The position numbers and the translations under genes were made by a program. From Roseburia intestinalis L1-82 (lineage in GTDB: Bacteria; Bacillota; Clostridia; Lachnospirales; Lachnospiraceae), in the NCBI RefSeq assembly GCF_900537995.1, contig NZ_LR027880.1, positions 4,009,501 to 4,073,500 on the forward strand: a stretch of 64,000 bases of DNA, given 5' to 3'. Below are positions 16,997 through 25,971 of this stretch, piece by piece. Below the pieces are notes generated by a model. The model saw only the letters and a program-made list of their open reading frames with translations. It was not told the DNA's origin and did no database searches. Position 1 is the first letter of the stretch; the number at the start of each line of letters is the position of its first letter.

Positions 16997-18331
16997 TTAC
17001 CGTCTTTCAATCCGTCTTCTGATTCTCCTCCATAAAACAGCCGACAAAATAACTGCTGCATAATCCGTCAATGCCTGTCCGTAAATGACACCGTTTAACC
17101 CCATACACGCATTTAACAGGTACAAAAGCGGTATCAGAAGCAGTCCCTGACGCATAACGGAAAGTATCGTCGCCGGAAATGAATTTCCTACTGACTGCAT
17201 ACAGTTCATATTGACAAATAACAGCCCTATGACCGGCCCGGAAAGCATGTAGGCGATCAGCATTTTCACGCCATAATACACAACTTCCCCGTCACTGATG
17301 AACAGCCTTATGATCGGCTCCCGTAAAACAAAAAACAGCGCCGTAGCTAAAATGCCGACAATGACACAGCATTTTTTTGTATACCGTTCCACGGAAACAA
17401 ACCGCTTGTGATCTCCAGAACCATAGTTATATCCCAGAAGCGGCTGCACTCCGTTTGCCAGTCCCATCTGTAAAAATGTGATAAACATGTTTGCCTTAAA
17501 CACGATGCCGATCGCCGCCACCGGCGCATTGCCGTATGCCACTAAGATCTGGTTTAACACGATCGTGGACACACTCATCAGCACGGAAAAAACAGCGGTC
17601 GGCAGTCCGGTCACACATACTCCGCTCAAAATGCCGTCTTTGCAGGTAAAATATTTGATGGAGATGGAAAAACATTTACTTTTCTTTAAAAAATACCACA
17701 GGTAATAGATGCCTGCCAAAATATTTCCGATTGTCGTCGCAACTGCGGCTCCCACAGCTCCCATCCCCATACCGCTGATCAACACCGGATCTAACACGAT
17801 ATTGGCGACGGTGCCGATCATACTGCCGATCATTGCCTCCTTGCTTGCACCCTCCGCGCGCACAACAAAACTTACCGCTGCAGACCAGATGATAAACGGC
17901 GCCCCGTATGCAATGTGAAAAGTGTATCCTTTTGCATAGAGAAACGTCTGCTCGTTTGCTCCGAACATATTTAAAACTGGCGTCATAAATACCATTAAAA
18001 TGACTGCAAGTGCTACACCGACGATCAGGGATGCATATGTCACAAACGCGGATACCTGTTTCATTCTTTTTTCATTTTTCTCGCCCATCGCCATGGATGC
18101 AGCCGCACTGCCGCCCATTCCAAACATGTTGGCAAATGCCATAAACAGTATAAAGATCGGGTTTGTCAGGCTGACTGCCGCCACCTGCAGCGGATCGCCG
18201 GTCTGTCCGACAAAAAAAGTATCTGCCATGTTGTATACAACTGTTACCAGACTGCTGATCACACTCGGGATTGCCATCTTTGCAACCGCCTTCGGGACGG
18301 GAAGGCTGCTCATCAGTTCATTTTCGTTCAT
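16997..18331 (-). CDS. MATE family efflux transporter
   Basis: Sodium- or proton-driven multidrug exporter, 444 residues and about twelve membrane helices. N-terminal VPKAVAKMAIPSVISSLVTVVYNMADTFFVGQ is the MATE signature; the second half repeats it (GLPTAVFSVLMSVSTIVLNQIL). Start at 18331 is supported by AAGGAG; the frame is open ten codons farther. A broken MarR-type regulator gene lies directly upstream in the same direction, so the exporter may have lost its local control. Substrate unknown. Confidence 0.9.
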   Translation of the reverse strand: MNENELMSSLPVPKAVAKMAIPSVISSLVTVVYNMADTFFVGQTGDPLQVAAVSLTNPIFILFMAFANMFGMGGSAAASMAMGEKNEKRMKQVSAFVTYASLIVGVALAVILMVFMTPVLNMFGANEQTFLYAKGYTFHIAYGAPFIIWSAAVSFVVRAEGASKEAMIGSMIGTVANIVLDPVLISGMGMGAVGAAVATTIGNILAGIYYLWYFLKKSKCFSISIKYFTCKDGILSGVCVTGLPTAVFSVLMSVSTIVLNQILVAYGNAPVAAIGIVFKANMFITFLQMGLANGVQPLLGYNYGSGDHKRFVSVERYTKKCCVIVGILATALFFVLREPIIRLFISDGEVVYYGVKMLIAYMLSGPVIGLLFVNMNCMQSVGNSFPATILSVMRQGLLLIPLLYLLNACMGLNGVIYGQALTDYAAVILSAVLWRRIRRRIERR

Positions 18332-18426
18332 TTTTTCTCCTTTCTTTCGGTGGTTTTTCATGAAAAAACGCTTTCACACGAATTACCATTTCTACACCGA
18401 TATATACATACTTTAACGGGGGCAGT

Positions 18427-18624
18427 TTAGTCAGAATCCAAATTTTCCAGCATTTTCTGTGCCACTCTCAAAAAGATTTCTTTTTCCTCTTTTGAAATTC
18501 CCCGCAGGAGCAACGCTTCGGACTCTTCAATCTCCGTGCGAAGCGCATCTTTGATGCCTGCCGCTTTGTCCTAAAATACGATTCTTTTATAGCGGGCGTC
18601 ATTTTCCTCCGGCACGCGGTCAAG
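18427..18624 (-). pseudogene. MarR family regulator, C-terminal remnant
   Basis: Reading the minus strand gives LDRVPEENDARYKRIVF, an in-frame TAG, then DKAAGIKDALRTEIEESEAL and GISKEEKEIFLRVAQKMLENLDSD with a stop. This is the wing and C-terminal dimer helices of a MarR protein (the stop replaces the usual Thr of the LT-KG segment). The DNA-binding helices are gone; upstream sequence shows stops. MarR-MATE pairs are common, so this was probably the regulator of the neighbouring exporter. Confidence 0.7.
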
Positions 18625-18712
18625 TATTATTTGTTTCTAAAAATTCTATTTCGCGGGACCTTTTTCCTGATTTTGGAAGCTTAATAACATGCATCCTACT
18701 ATCCTCAATATA

Positions 18713-19020
18713 TAATGGGCGAAAGTTCCTTTGTCCAAGTCTCTTTCGCCCATTTCTTCTTTCTTTTTAACATTTTCACAGCCATTTCGGGCGAAAACAT
18801 CTTCTGTTCTCCTGTTTTCGCCCTGATTTTTTCATTTTCGTGGGCTATTGGCTTCATCCTTATAACGCTTTCGCCCATTCTCTTCTAAATTTTCATTAAA
18901 CTGCGATAAAAATGGGGGAATCTCTTTCATTTTCCATTCATTTCGCCCATTCTCTTCTAAATCTCCATTAGACTTCGGTAAAAATGGATGAATTTCTTTC
19001 ATTTTCCGTTCACTTCGCCA
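18713..19020. repeat. GGGCGAAA repeat cluster with 72-bp tandem units
   Basis: The stretch 18625-19032 has no clear gene. It holds seven occurrences of GGCGAA(A) or its complement. Perfect inverted repeats: 18713-18724 with 18743-18754 (12 bp, AATGGGCGAAAG) and 18789-18798 with 18814-18823 (10 bp). A 72-bp direct repeat runs from 18869 for 2.1 units (18869-18940, 18941-19012, partial). On the minus strand, in frame with pdxT beyond its stop, the units read as a 24-residue repeat starting MKEI-PFL; translation is unproven. Confidence 0.7.
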
Positions 19021-19032
19021 ATTTTTTCTTTC

Positions 19033-19635
19033 TTATACACCCTGCACGATTTCATTTAAGAAATACGCGTGCACCCTTGCATCTTCACTCACTTCCGGGT
19101 GAAAACTGAGCGCAAGCTGGTTTTTGTAGCGGACTGCTACCGTATTGCCATCCACTATCGCCAATGTCTCCACCTGCGGATTTAAAATTTCATCAATATA
19201 TGGTGCACGGATAAAATTCATCCGGTAAGTTCCAATGTGTGCAATCTCTGCGTCCGTGACAAAGCTTCCGAGCTGTCTGCCATAGGCGTTGCGCTTCACG
19301 CTTACCGGCAGGGTTTTTAAATACGCTCTGTCATCGTTGGAAACACGCTCTGCTAAAAGGATCAGCCCTGCACAGGTCGCAAGCACCGGTGTACCCGCTT
19401 CGATCAGTTCTTTTAACTGGTCATACATGCCAAGGTCTCTAAGCAGTTTTCCCTGTACCGTGCTTTCACCTCCGGGAAGCACGATCCCCTGCAGTCCGCC
19501 ATTCTGCACAGCCTCTTCCAAATCCTTTTTCTGACGGATCAGGAATGTATCCGCGCCAAGCCCGTCAAGCATCGCCTGATGCTCCGCAAATGCGCCCTGC
19601 ACCGCAAGGATTCCGATTGATACTTTTTCTGACAT
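19033..19635 (-). CDS. pdxT: Pyridoxal 5'-phosphate synthase glutaminase subunit PdxT
   Basis: Hydrolyses glutamine and channels ammonia to PdxS for PLP synthesis. It has 200 residues. Class I glutaminase triad visible: Cys in VLATCAGLILL, and His-x-Glu in LSFHPEVSED; GILAVQGAFAEH at the N-terminus and LPGGESTV oxyanion region are PdxT hallmarks. Start at 19635 follows GGAG; longer frames run into the upstream leader repeat and are not credible. Second gene after pdxS, separated by 110 bp almost filled by the repeat. Confidence 0.95.
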   Translation of the reverse strand: MSEKVSIGILAVQGAFAEHQAMLDGLGADTFLIRQKKDLEEAVQNGGLQGIVLPGGESTVQGKLLRDLGMYDQLKELIEAGTPVLATCAGLILLAERVSNDDRAYLKTLPVSVKRNAYGRQLGSFVTDAEIAHIGTYRMNFIRAPYIDEILNPQVETLAIVDGNTVAVRYKNQLALSFHPEVSEDARVHAYFLNEIVQGV

Positions 19636-19639
19636 GATA

Positions 19640-19736
19640 TTCTCCATTCTTGCGCTGTTTTTTGCGCATCTCAAGTTTGTGCGTAAGCATAAATCCTGCG
19701 TGTGAAAAATCTTATTTTTCACACTTATCTCCATTT
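19640..19736 (-). repeat. Leader repeat family B between pdxS and pdxT
   Basis: On the minus strand it opens with AATGGAGATA, then hairpin GTGTGAAAAAT/ATTTTTCACAC, a TGTGC/GCACA-type hairpin, TGCGC/GCGCA, and closes with AAGAATGGAGAA carrying the pdxT Shine-Dalgarno. The GGAG-containing octamer thus occurs at both ends. Same element before ilvD-like and the lipoprotein gene at 58698. Confidence 0.8.
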
Positions 19737-19745
19737 CTGAGCAAT

Positions 19746-20636
19746 TTATTTCCCACGCTCTGCCATAAGCAGCTGTATCTCATCCTCGTTGATGCCAACC
19801 ATCGCTTCTCCTAAATCTTCAGATAACTCTGCAATCAATTTTGCATCATTGTAATTGGTCACTGCCTGTACGATTGCTGCTGCACGTTTTGCCGGATTGC
19901 CGGATTTAAAAATACCCGAACCTACAAATACGCCCTCGGCACCAAGCTGCATCATCAATGCTGCATCTGCCGGAGTTGCCACACCGCCTGCCGCAAAATT
20001 TACAACCGGAAGTTTTTTGTGGTCATGCACATATTTTACAAGATCATATGGAACCTGAAGCTGTTTTGCTGCCTCGAAAAGTTCATCTTCACGTTTTGCC
20101 GCAACTGCCGCGATCTCGGAGTTGATCAGTCTCATATGATGTACCGCCTGAACCACATCACCGGTTCCCGGCTCCCCTTTGGTACGGATCATCGCTGCAC
20201 CCTCAGCGATTCTTCTGAGTGCCTCTCCTAAATTTTTTGCTCCGCAGACAAACGGCACCTGAAATTTTGTCTTGTCAATGTGGTAAACATCATCTGCCGG
20301 AGAAAGCACTTCACTCTCGTCAATGTAATCGATCTCTAATGCCTGTAAGATCTGTGCCTCCGCAAAATGACCGATTCGGCATTTTGCCATAACCGGAATG
20401 GAAACCGCACCCTGAATCTCCCTGATCAGCTTCGGATCACTCATTCTTGCCACACCGCCTGCCGCTCTGATATCCGCCGGGATCCGCTCTAATGCCATAA
20501 CCGCACATGCTCCTGCTGCCTCTGCGGTTTTTGCCTGCTCGGCATTTGTGACATCCATGATGACACCACCCTTTAACATCTGTGCCAGTTCACGGTTTAA
20601 TTCATACTGCTCTTTTGTATTATTTATATTACTCAT
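19746..20636 (-). CDS. pdxS: Pyridoxal 5'-phosphate synthase lyase subunit PdxS
   Basis: Builds PLP from ribose 5-phosphate (or ribulose 5-phosphate), glyceraldehyde 3-phosphate and ammonia. 296 residues, very conserved: [59 protein letters not shown], and [21 protein letters not shown] (phosphate site). The catalytic lysines lie in PVMAKCRIG and the RTKGEPGTG segment. No MocR/PdxR regulator gene is adjacent. Confidence 0.98.
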   Translation of the reverse strand: MSNINNTKEQYELNRELAQMLKGGVIMDVTNAEQAKTAEAAGACAVMALERIPADIRAAGGVARMSDPKLIREIQGAVSIPVMAKCRIGHFAEAQILQALEIDYIDESEVLSPADDVYHIDKTKFQVPFVCGAKNLGEALRRIAEGAAMIRTKGEPGTGDVVQAVHHMRLINSEIAAVAAKREDELFEAAKQLQVPYDLVKYVHDHKKLPVVNFAAGGVATPADAALMMQLGAEGVFVGSGIFKSGNPAKRAAAIVQAVTNYNDAKLIAELSEDLGEAMVGINEDEIQLLMAERGK

Positions 20637-20743
20637 AACTAACTTTCTCCTTTTTCAGACAACCAGTTTGATTTTCTGCGCAGTTTTTCAAACAGTTACT
20701 CTGTATCAATTTCTTTCCGGATCCTGATGTTATGAAGTATAAG

Positions 20744-20777
20744 AAAAAACTGGATGTATGAAAACATCCAGTTTTTT
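20744..20777 (-). terminator. Bidirectional intrinsic terminator after rsmH
   Basis: AAAAAACTGGATGT pairs with ACATCCAGTTTTTT around a 6-nt loop, with T runs on both strands. It lies ~90 nt beyond the rsmH stop and upstream of pdxS, so it separates the two minus-strand units. Confidence 0.85.
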
Positions 20778-20868
20778 CTTTTTCAGTCATGCCAGTTTGT
20801 AATTAACATGATCTGAGCATTCATTTTTTATTTCAATCCATGATACCATATCAGCACCAATAAATCTT

Positions 20869-21921
20869 CTATGCCCGGACTGCCCAGCGCATCTTCGTAG
20901 ACCGCGCTCTTCCATTCTGTGCACATTCCTGTGCACTCGGTCTTACAACATCTTTTGAATAATCTGCATAAATTCCTGCACGACAGCCTTCTTTTAATGC
21001 TTTCTTGACCAGCTTATCCTCCCCGGAATGAAACGTGAGGATTGCCACACGTCCCCCTGGTTTTAAGGCGTCTGGCAGTTTTTCCATGAATTCATATAAG
21101 ACCTCAAACTCACGGTTCACATCGATGCGGAGTGCCTGAAATGTACGCTGACAGGTCTTTTTGATCGTGTCTTTTTTTTCTTTTTCCGGCAGAAAATCCA
21201 GTGTTTTTTCAATCACTTCGCGCAATTTTGTCGTCGTGTCGATCCGGCTGCCCTTTCGTATCTCGTCGGTGATCGCCTTCGCAAGCTCCTCACAGTAAGG
21301 TTCATCGGAATTTTCATAGAGCATTCCGGCAAGTTCCTCCCTTGTGATGGTATCAAGACGTTCTGCCGCGCTGATTCCTGCTTCCTGATTTAGGCGCAGG
21401 TCAAGTGGGCCATCCACCTTAAATGAAAATCCACGCTTTGGATTGTCGATCTGCATGGAAGATACACCCAGATCCGCTAAAATGAAATCAAAACCGCCGG
21501 CTTCTTTTGCGATCTCATCGATCGTACAGAAATTCTGCAGCCGGATCGTCAGGATATCCTCTCCGTACCCAAGTTCTTCCAATCTCTTTTTCGTCTTGGC
21601 GGACTCCTCCGGGTCAACGTCGGTTGCATAAATATGCCCCTGTCCGTTCAGACAGGCAAGCATTGCTTTTGTATGCCCTCCATATCCTAACGTTGCATCA
21701 AAACCGGTCTCGCCCGGCTGGATCTTTAAGGTATCAAGGATCTCCTGCACCATAATGGAAATATGCATTCCTGCCGGCGTGTTTCCCTTTTTGATGACAT
21801 GTTCGATCGTATCCTGATATTTTTCCGGCTGAAGTTCTTTATATTTCTCTTCAAACTTCTTGGGGTATTTTCCCTTGTAACGTACACGCCTCTTGTGCGG
21901 TGTCTGCTGTTCCTGTTCCAT
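20869..21921 (-). CDS. rsmH: 16S rRNA (cytosine(1402)-N4)-methyltransferase RsmH
   Basis: Methylates N4 of C1402 in the ribosomal P site using SAM. 350 residues with the MraW/RsmH hallmarks: AGMHISIMVQEIL, SAM loop GFDATLGYGGHTKAML, DLGVSSMQIDNPKRGFSF, FQALRIDVNREFE and LTFHSGEDKLVK. It has a basic N-terminal extension of ~50 residues (KRRVRYKGKYPKKF) absent from dcw-cluster RsmH, and it is not next to cell-division genes. It may be the second, unlinked RsmH type known in some Clostridia; whether a dcw copy exists cannot be seen. Confidence 0.9.
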   Translation of the reverse strand: MEQEQQTPHKRRVRYKGKYPKKFEEKYKELQPEKYQDTIEHVIKKGNTPAGMHISIMVQEILDTLKIQPGETGFDATLGYGGHTKAMLACLNGQGHIYATDVDPEESAKTKKRLEELGYGEDILTIRLQNFCTIDEIAKEAGGFDFILADLGVSSMQIDNPKRGFSFKVDGPLDLRLNQEAGISAAERLDTITREELAGMLYENSDEPYCEELAKAITDEIRKGSRIDTTTKLREVIEKTLDFLPEKEKKDTIKKTCQRTFQALRIDVNREFEVLYEFMEKLPDALKPGGRVAILTFHSGEDKLVKKALKEGCRAGIYADYSKDVVRPSAQECAQNGRARSTKMRWAVRA

Positions 21922-22085
21922 ATGTCTGTCCTTTCTGTTTCCAAATCATGGTTTCAAAAAATATTTCTTATGATGATCTCAAAACCATCCTTTTCCATCA
22001 ATAACTAATGTCTTTCATTATAATTGCTGGATTGGAACAATTCAATGCCTGATTGCTTTGCGCATTATAAAAAATCCCACAACAC

Positions 22086-22142
22086 AAAAAATGCCCTCTT
22101 CTGAGAGACATTTACCCGCCTGCTTAGAAAAGAGCATTTTTA
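22086..22142 (-). terminator. Intrinsic terminator downstream of pgi
   Basis: AAAATGCTCTT pairs imperfectly with AAGAGGGCATTTT, ending in TTTTTTG on the minus strand. It is ~140 nt beyond the pgi stop, after the 17-bp tandem array. The rest of 21922-22278 shows no gene. Confidence 0.6.
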
Positions 22143-22175
22143 CTTCATCTGAAATTGTATTCACTGACAAACTGC

Positions 22176-22260
22176 ATGTAATCTCAAATTACATGTAATC
22201 CCAAATTATATGTAATTCTAAATTACATGTAATCCTAAATTACATAGAATCCCAAGTTTA
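22176..22260. repeat. Five tandem 17-bp palindromic units after pgi
   Basis: Units ATGTAATCTCAAATTAC, ATGTAATCCCAAATTAT, ATGTAATTCTAAATTAC, ATGTAATCCTAAATTAC and a diverged fifth, all exactly 17 bp. The junctions create the palindrome AAATTACATGTAAT. Lies between the pgi stop (22279) and its terminator, so it is in the 3' untranslated region. Confidence 0.85.
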
Positions 22261-22278
22261 CACCATCATCCGTATCTA

Positions 22279-23859
22279 CTAGATATTCAGCAGATCACTG
22301 AATACTTTCAGTGCACCGTCTGTCTCATGTGCAAGAACACGTTTTGCAAGGACTTTACCAAGCTGAACACCTTCCTGGTCGAAGCTGTTTACATTCCATA
22401 AGAATCCCTGGAACATAATCTTATTCTCGAAGTGTGCTAATAACGCACCAAGAGAACCAGGATTTACCTGATCACCGATAATGATGCTGGATGGACGGCC
22501 GCCCTCGAAGTTCTTGTTGCGGTTCTCATCGGATTTACCACATGCAAATGCAACGATCTGTGCTGCAACGTTTGCACACAGTTTCTGCTGGCTTGTGCTG
22601 TCCTGGATCACAACATCGGTTCCGATCTGGTTATTCTTAAATCCAACGAACTGAAGTGGAACAATGTCGGTTCCCTGATGTAATAACTGGTAGAAAGAGT
22701 GCTGTCCATTTGTTCCTGGCTCACCAAAGATCACCGGGCCTGTCGGATAGCTGACCGGCTCACCGAAGCGGTTTACAGATTTACCGTTTGACTCCATGTC
22801 AAGCTGCTGTAAATGTGCAGGGAAACGGTTTAATGCTTGGGAATATGGCAATACTGCAGTGCAAGGATAACCTAAAACGTTTCGCTCATATACACCGATC
22901 AGTGCATCAAGCATCTCAGGGTTCTTTAATACATCTTCATTTGCGGAAAGTTTATCTTCGGCTGCTGCACCCTCTAAGAACTGTGCAAATACTTCCGGTC
23001 CGAATGCCAGGGATAAAACGGCTCCGCCGACTGCGGAAGTGGAAGAGAAACGTCCTCCGATATAGTCATCCATGAAGAAAGCTGCCAGGTAGTCATCGCT
23101 CTTTGCAAGCGGGGATGTCTCACTGGTAACTGCGATCATATGTTTCGAAGCATCTAATCCTGCTTTCTTTAATGCGTCTTTTACGAAAGATTCATTTGTT
23201 AATGTCTCAAGTGTGGTACCTGATTTGGAAACCAGTACAAAAATAGAGTGTGCCACATCAATGGAATTTAAAACTGCTGCTGCATCATCCGGGTCAACGT
23301 TGCTGATGAATTTTGCTTCCATCTTGAATGTGTTGTTTTTCTTTGCCCAGTTTTCTAATGCAAGATACATAGCACGAGGACCAAGATCACTGCCGCCGAT
23401 ACCGATCTGAACAACTGTTGTAAACTTCTCACCTGCTGCGTTTGTGATTTCGCCTGCATGTACTTTGTTTGCAAAATCAGCGATGCGGTTCTGCTGCTCT
23501 ACATAAAAAGCACGTTTGTCCACGCCGTCAGCGTTTACTGCATCACCAAGCTGTCCACGTGTCATATGATGAAGTACCAGACGTTTTTCACCGGTATTTA
23601 CAACTTCACCATTGTAGAGAGCTTTAAATTTTTCTGCAAGCTGTGCCTCTTTTGCAAGTTTTACGAGTGCATCAAGCACATCATCATCAACAGCTTTTGC
23701 TGCATAATTGTAAGAAAATCCCTCAGCCATAGGAATGCTGTAATTTTTTACACGCTCTGCACCGTTCTCGCCTGACATTACTTCTGCAAGGTTTACGCGG
23801 GAAGCCTTTGAAAGTTCCTTATAGGAATCAAGGGTGTCTAAGTTGTTCCAGGTAATCAT
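22279..23859 (-). CDS. pgi: Glucose-6-phosphate isomerase
   Basis: Interconverts glucose 6-phosphate and fructose 6-phosphate in glycolysis. 526 residues. PGI signatures: IGIGGSDLGPRAMYLAL (sugar phosphate loop), VSKSGTTLETLTN, GGRFSSTSAVGG, NGKSVNRFGEPV, and the GEPGTNGQHSFYQLLHQG segment with catalytic Glu/His. Start at 23859 has AAGGAGG; the frame extends 21 codons upstream but lies closer to the promoter. A good sigma-A promoter lies ~105 nt upstream, so pgi is likely a single-gene unit beside the nag operon whose product fructose 6-phosphate it shares. Confidence 0.96.
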   Translation of the reverse strand: MITWNNLDTLDSYKELSKASRVNLAEVMSGENGAERVKNYSIPMAEGFSYNYAAKAVDDDVLDALVKLAKEAQLAEKFKALYNGEVVNTGEKRLVLHHMTRGQLGDAVNADGVDKRAFYVEQQNRIADFANKVHAGEITNAAGEKFTTVVQIGIGGSDLGPRAMYLALENWAKKNNTFKMEAKFISNVDPDDAAAVLNSIDVAHSIFVLVSKSGTTLETLTNESFVKDALKKAGLDASKHMIAVTSETSPLAKSDDYLAAFFMDDYIGGRFSSTSAVGGAVLSLAFGPEVFAQFLEGAAAEDKLSANEDVLKNPEMLDALIGVYERNVLGYPCTAVLPYSQALNRFPAHLQQLDMESNGKSVNRFGEPVSYPTGPVIFGEPGTNGQHSFYQLLHQGTDIVPLQFVGFKNNQIGTDVVIQDSTSQQKLCANVAAQIVAFACGKSDENRNKNFEGGRPSSIIIGDQVNPGSLGALLAHFENKIMFQGFLWNVNSFDQEGVQLGKVLAKRVLAHETDGALKVFSDLLNI

Positions 23860-23963
23860 AATGTCCTCCTTGTTTTTCAGAGAGAAATACCCGCTCCATA
23901 AGAATCGCGCATTTTCCTCCATAAATATATTTTTAGGTACTTAAAATTTTTTTAGCTTAAGTG

Positions 23964-23992
23964 ATTATACTATTAAATATCTGCAAGTTCAA
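23964..23992 (-). promoter_or_regulatory. Sigma-A promoter of pgi
   Basis: TTGAAC, 17-nt spacer, TATAAT on the minus strand (-35 at 23987-23992, -10 at 23964-23969), about 105 nt before the pgi start. Confidence 0.8.
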
Positions 23993-24066
23993 GCCTCTGC
24001 CTTAAGATCGCGAAAAATTACTAAAAAAATTAAAAAATTGTGCACTTACGACCATGTCTGTAATTT

Positions 24067-25209
24067 TCAGATGGACATTATTTTCCCTTTTTGAACGATG
24101 TTTTTTATATGCAGATCTTTATCCAGCAATAGCAGGTTTCCATAATTTCCAACTGCAATCCTGCCGTAATCTTTCTCCACACCGATCGATTCTGCAGGAT
24201 TTTCAGTTGCTGCCAGGACTGCATCCTCGAGCGGTATTCCCATATTCAGTACACAGTTTTTCATGCAGTCAAACAGGTTTGTGACACTGCCTGCGATAAC
24301 ACCCGGATCTTTTGTCAGGACGGCTTTTCTGCCTTTTACGGTCACGCCCTGCCCGCCAAGCTGGTAGTCCCCGTCCAAAAGTCCCGTAGCTTCCATACTG
24401 TCTGAGATCAGAATGACTTTATCTGCCCCGAAAATGCGGAATGTCGTTCTCACCATCGCCGGATGGATATGAATACCGTCTGCGATCAGTTCCACCTCAG
24501 CTCCTGCCTCAAGTGCCGCTATGATGGGTCCCGGCTCCCTGTGATTGATCCCCGGCATGGCATTATAGAGGTGTGTCATATGGCCCACGCCTTTTTCCAA
24601 TGCCTCGCGCGCCGTATCGTAATCACTGCAGGTATGCGCGATAGAGATTTTTACCTTGTCATGGCACTGTTCGATAAATTCCATCGCACCTTTTTCTTCC
24701 GGTGCGATATCTACCAGTTTGATCAGCCCGCCGCTTCTCTCCTGCAGACGCAGAAACATTTCTTTATCTGCCGGCATAATATATTCCGGATTCTGCGCCC
24801 CGGCTTTTTTTAAATTGATAAACGGGCCTTCCATATTGATGCCGACCAAATCTGCTCCGGTATCTTCTTTGTAATCTGCCGCCTTGTCCATGACATGTCC
24901 TAAAATTTCTTCATTATAGGACATCGTTGCCGGGCAGATGGCAAGAATACCGTTTTTTGCCTCATACTCTGCTATTTTTAACAGTTCTTCTTTCGATGCC
25001 TGACAGAAATCATAGCCTACCGCCCCATGAAAATGAATATCCACAAGTCCCGGTATCGCATACATGCCTTCCCCGTCGATCACATTCTCATCTGTGGCAG
25101 TAATCTGACCGTTCTCTGCGATCTCTGCGATCCGTTCATCTTCGATCCTGACATCTTTCTTTTCAAACTTATGATCTTCTGTATAAACCAATGCATTTTT
25201 TATGATCAT
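24067..25209 (-). CDS. nagA: N-acetylglucosamine-6-phosphate deacetylase
   Basis: Removes the acetyl group from GlcNAc-6-P, giving GlcN-6-P for NagB. 380 residues, amidohydrolase fold: metal motif VDIHFHGAVGYDF, GINMEGPFINLKKAGAQNP (Glu metal ligand), HTCSDYD and THLYNAMPG (His ligands), VILISDSMEATG (catalytic Asp). AAGGGGG precedes the ATG. It follows nagB by 17 nt in one operon with the XRE-BadF fusion gene. Confidence 0.95.
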   Translation of the reverse strand: MIIKNALVYTEDHKFEKKDVRIEDERIAEIAENGQITATDENVIDGEGMYAIPGLVDIHFHGAVGYDFCQASKEELLKIAEYEAKNGILAICPATMSYNEEILGHVMDKAADYKEDTGADLVGINMEGPFINLKKAGAQNPEYIMPADKEMFLRLQERSGGLIKLVDIAPEEKGAMEFIEQCHDKVKISIAHTCSDYDTAREALEKGVGHMTHLYNAMPGINHREPGPIIAALEAGAEVELIADGIHIHPAMVRTTFRIFGADKVILISDSMEATGLLDGDYQLGGQGVTVKGRKAVLTKDPGVIAGSVTNLFDCMKNCVLNMGIPLEDAVLAATENPAESIGVEKDYGRIAVGNYGNLLLLDKDLHIKNIVQKGKIMSI

Positions 25210-25226
25210 TTTGGATTTTCCCCCTT

Positions 25227-25952
25227 TTAAATCTCCGAAAGTGCATCCTCATCTGCGATCAGTGTGAAATCCGGATGCATCTGCAGAATGGATGCCGGGA
25301 CTTCCGGTGTGACCGGTCCGGTAAATGCTTTTTTGATGATATCCGCCTTGTTTTTTCCATTTGCGATCATGATGACTTTCTTTGCCTGTACGATTGGCAG
25401 GATACCCATGGTATATGCCTGACGCGGAACTTCATCCTTACTCTCAAAAAATCTCTTGTTTGCCTCGATCGTGCTCTCCGTCAGTTCCACACAGTGTGTA
25501 TTTTTTTCAAAATGATCCGCCGGTTCGTTAAAACCGATATGTCCGTCCAGGCCAATTCCAAGAAGCTGCATATCAATACCACCGGCATTTTCGATGATCT
25601 TGTCATATTCCCTGCAGACTTCCTCACTGTTAAGATTTTCTCCGTTTGGAATGAAAATGTGGTCTTCCCTTACATTTACATGTTTAAACAGATTTTCCTG
25701 CATAAAACTCCAGTAGCTCTGTTCGTGGTTTCTTTTGATTCCTCTGTATTCATCCAGATTGATCGTCGTAACCCCGGAAAAATCAACCTCACCGTTGTTA
25801 TATGCTTCCACGATCTTTTTATATGCCCCCACAGGTGAACCACCGGTAGCAAGTCCTAAAACCGCATCCGGTTTTAAATTTACCTGTCCTAAAATCAAAT
25901 TTGCTGTCTTTACAGAAACCTCATCATAGTTTTTCACTTTAATAATTCTCAT
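25227..25952 (-). CDS. nagB: Glucosamine-6-phosphate deaminase
   Basis: Converts GlcN-6-P to fructose 6-phosphate and ammonia. 241 residues, the short Firmicutes type lacking the allosteric C-terminal tail of E. coli NagB. Motifs: LGLATGGSPVGAYK, TINLDEYRG (catalytic Asp), LLGIGLDGHIGFNEP (His and Glu), VIMIANGKNKADI. Start at 25952 has GGGAGG; twelve more codons are open upstream but overlap the ribosome site. Middle gene of the nag operon. Confidence 0.96.
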   Translation of the reverse strand: MRIIKVKNYDEVSVKTANLILGQVNLKPDAVLGLATGGSPVGAYKKIVEAYNNGEVDFSGVTTINLDEYRGIKRNHEQSYWSFMQENLFKHVNVREDHIFIPNGENLNSEEVCREYDKIIENAGGIDMQLLGIGLDGHIGFNEPADHFEKNTHCVELTESTIEANKRFFESKDEVPRQAYTMGILPIVQAKKVIMIANGKNKADIIKKAFTGPVTPEVPASILQMHPDFTLIADEDALSEI

Positions 25953-25971
25953 GTTGTTTTCCTCCCTCTCC

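Noticed and set aside
18869..19020. CRISPR or small-protein gene
   Set aside because: Period of 72 bp with sequence conserved across the whole unit, no unique spacers. Translation is possible but no ribosome site precedes it, so it is listed as a repeat.
19640..19736. Riboswitch for PLP between pdxS and pdxT
   Set aside because: The same sequence occurs before genes of unrelated function, so it is a dispersed element and not a PLP sensor.
22176..22260. CRISPR-like array
   Set aside because: The units are contiguous 17-mers without spacers and no cas genes are near; it is a simple tandem repeat.
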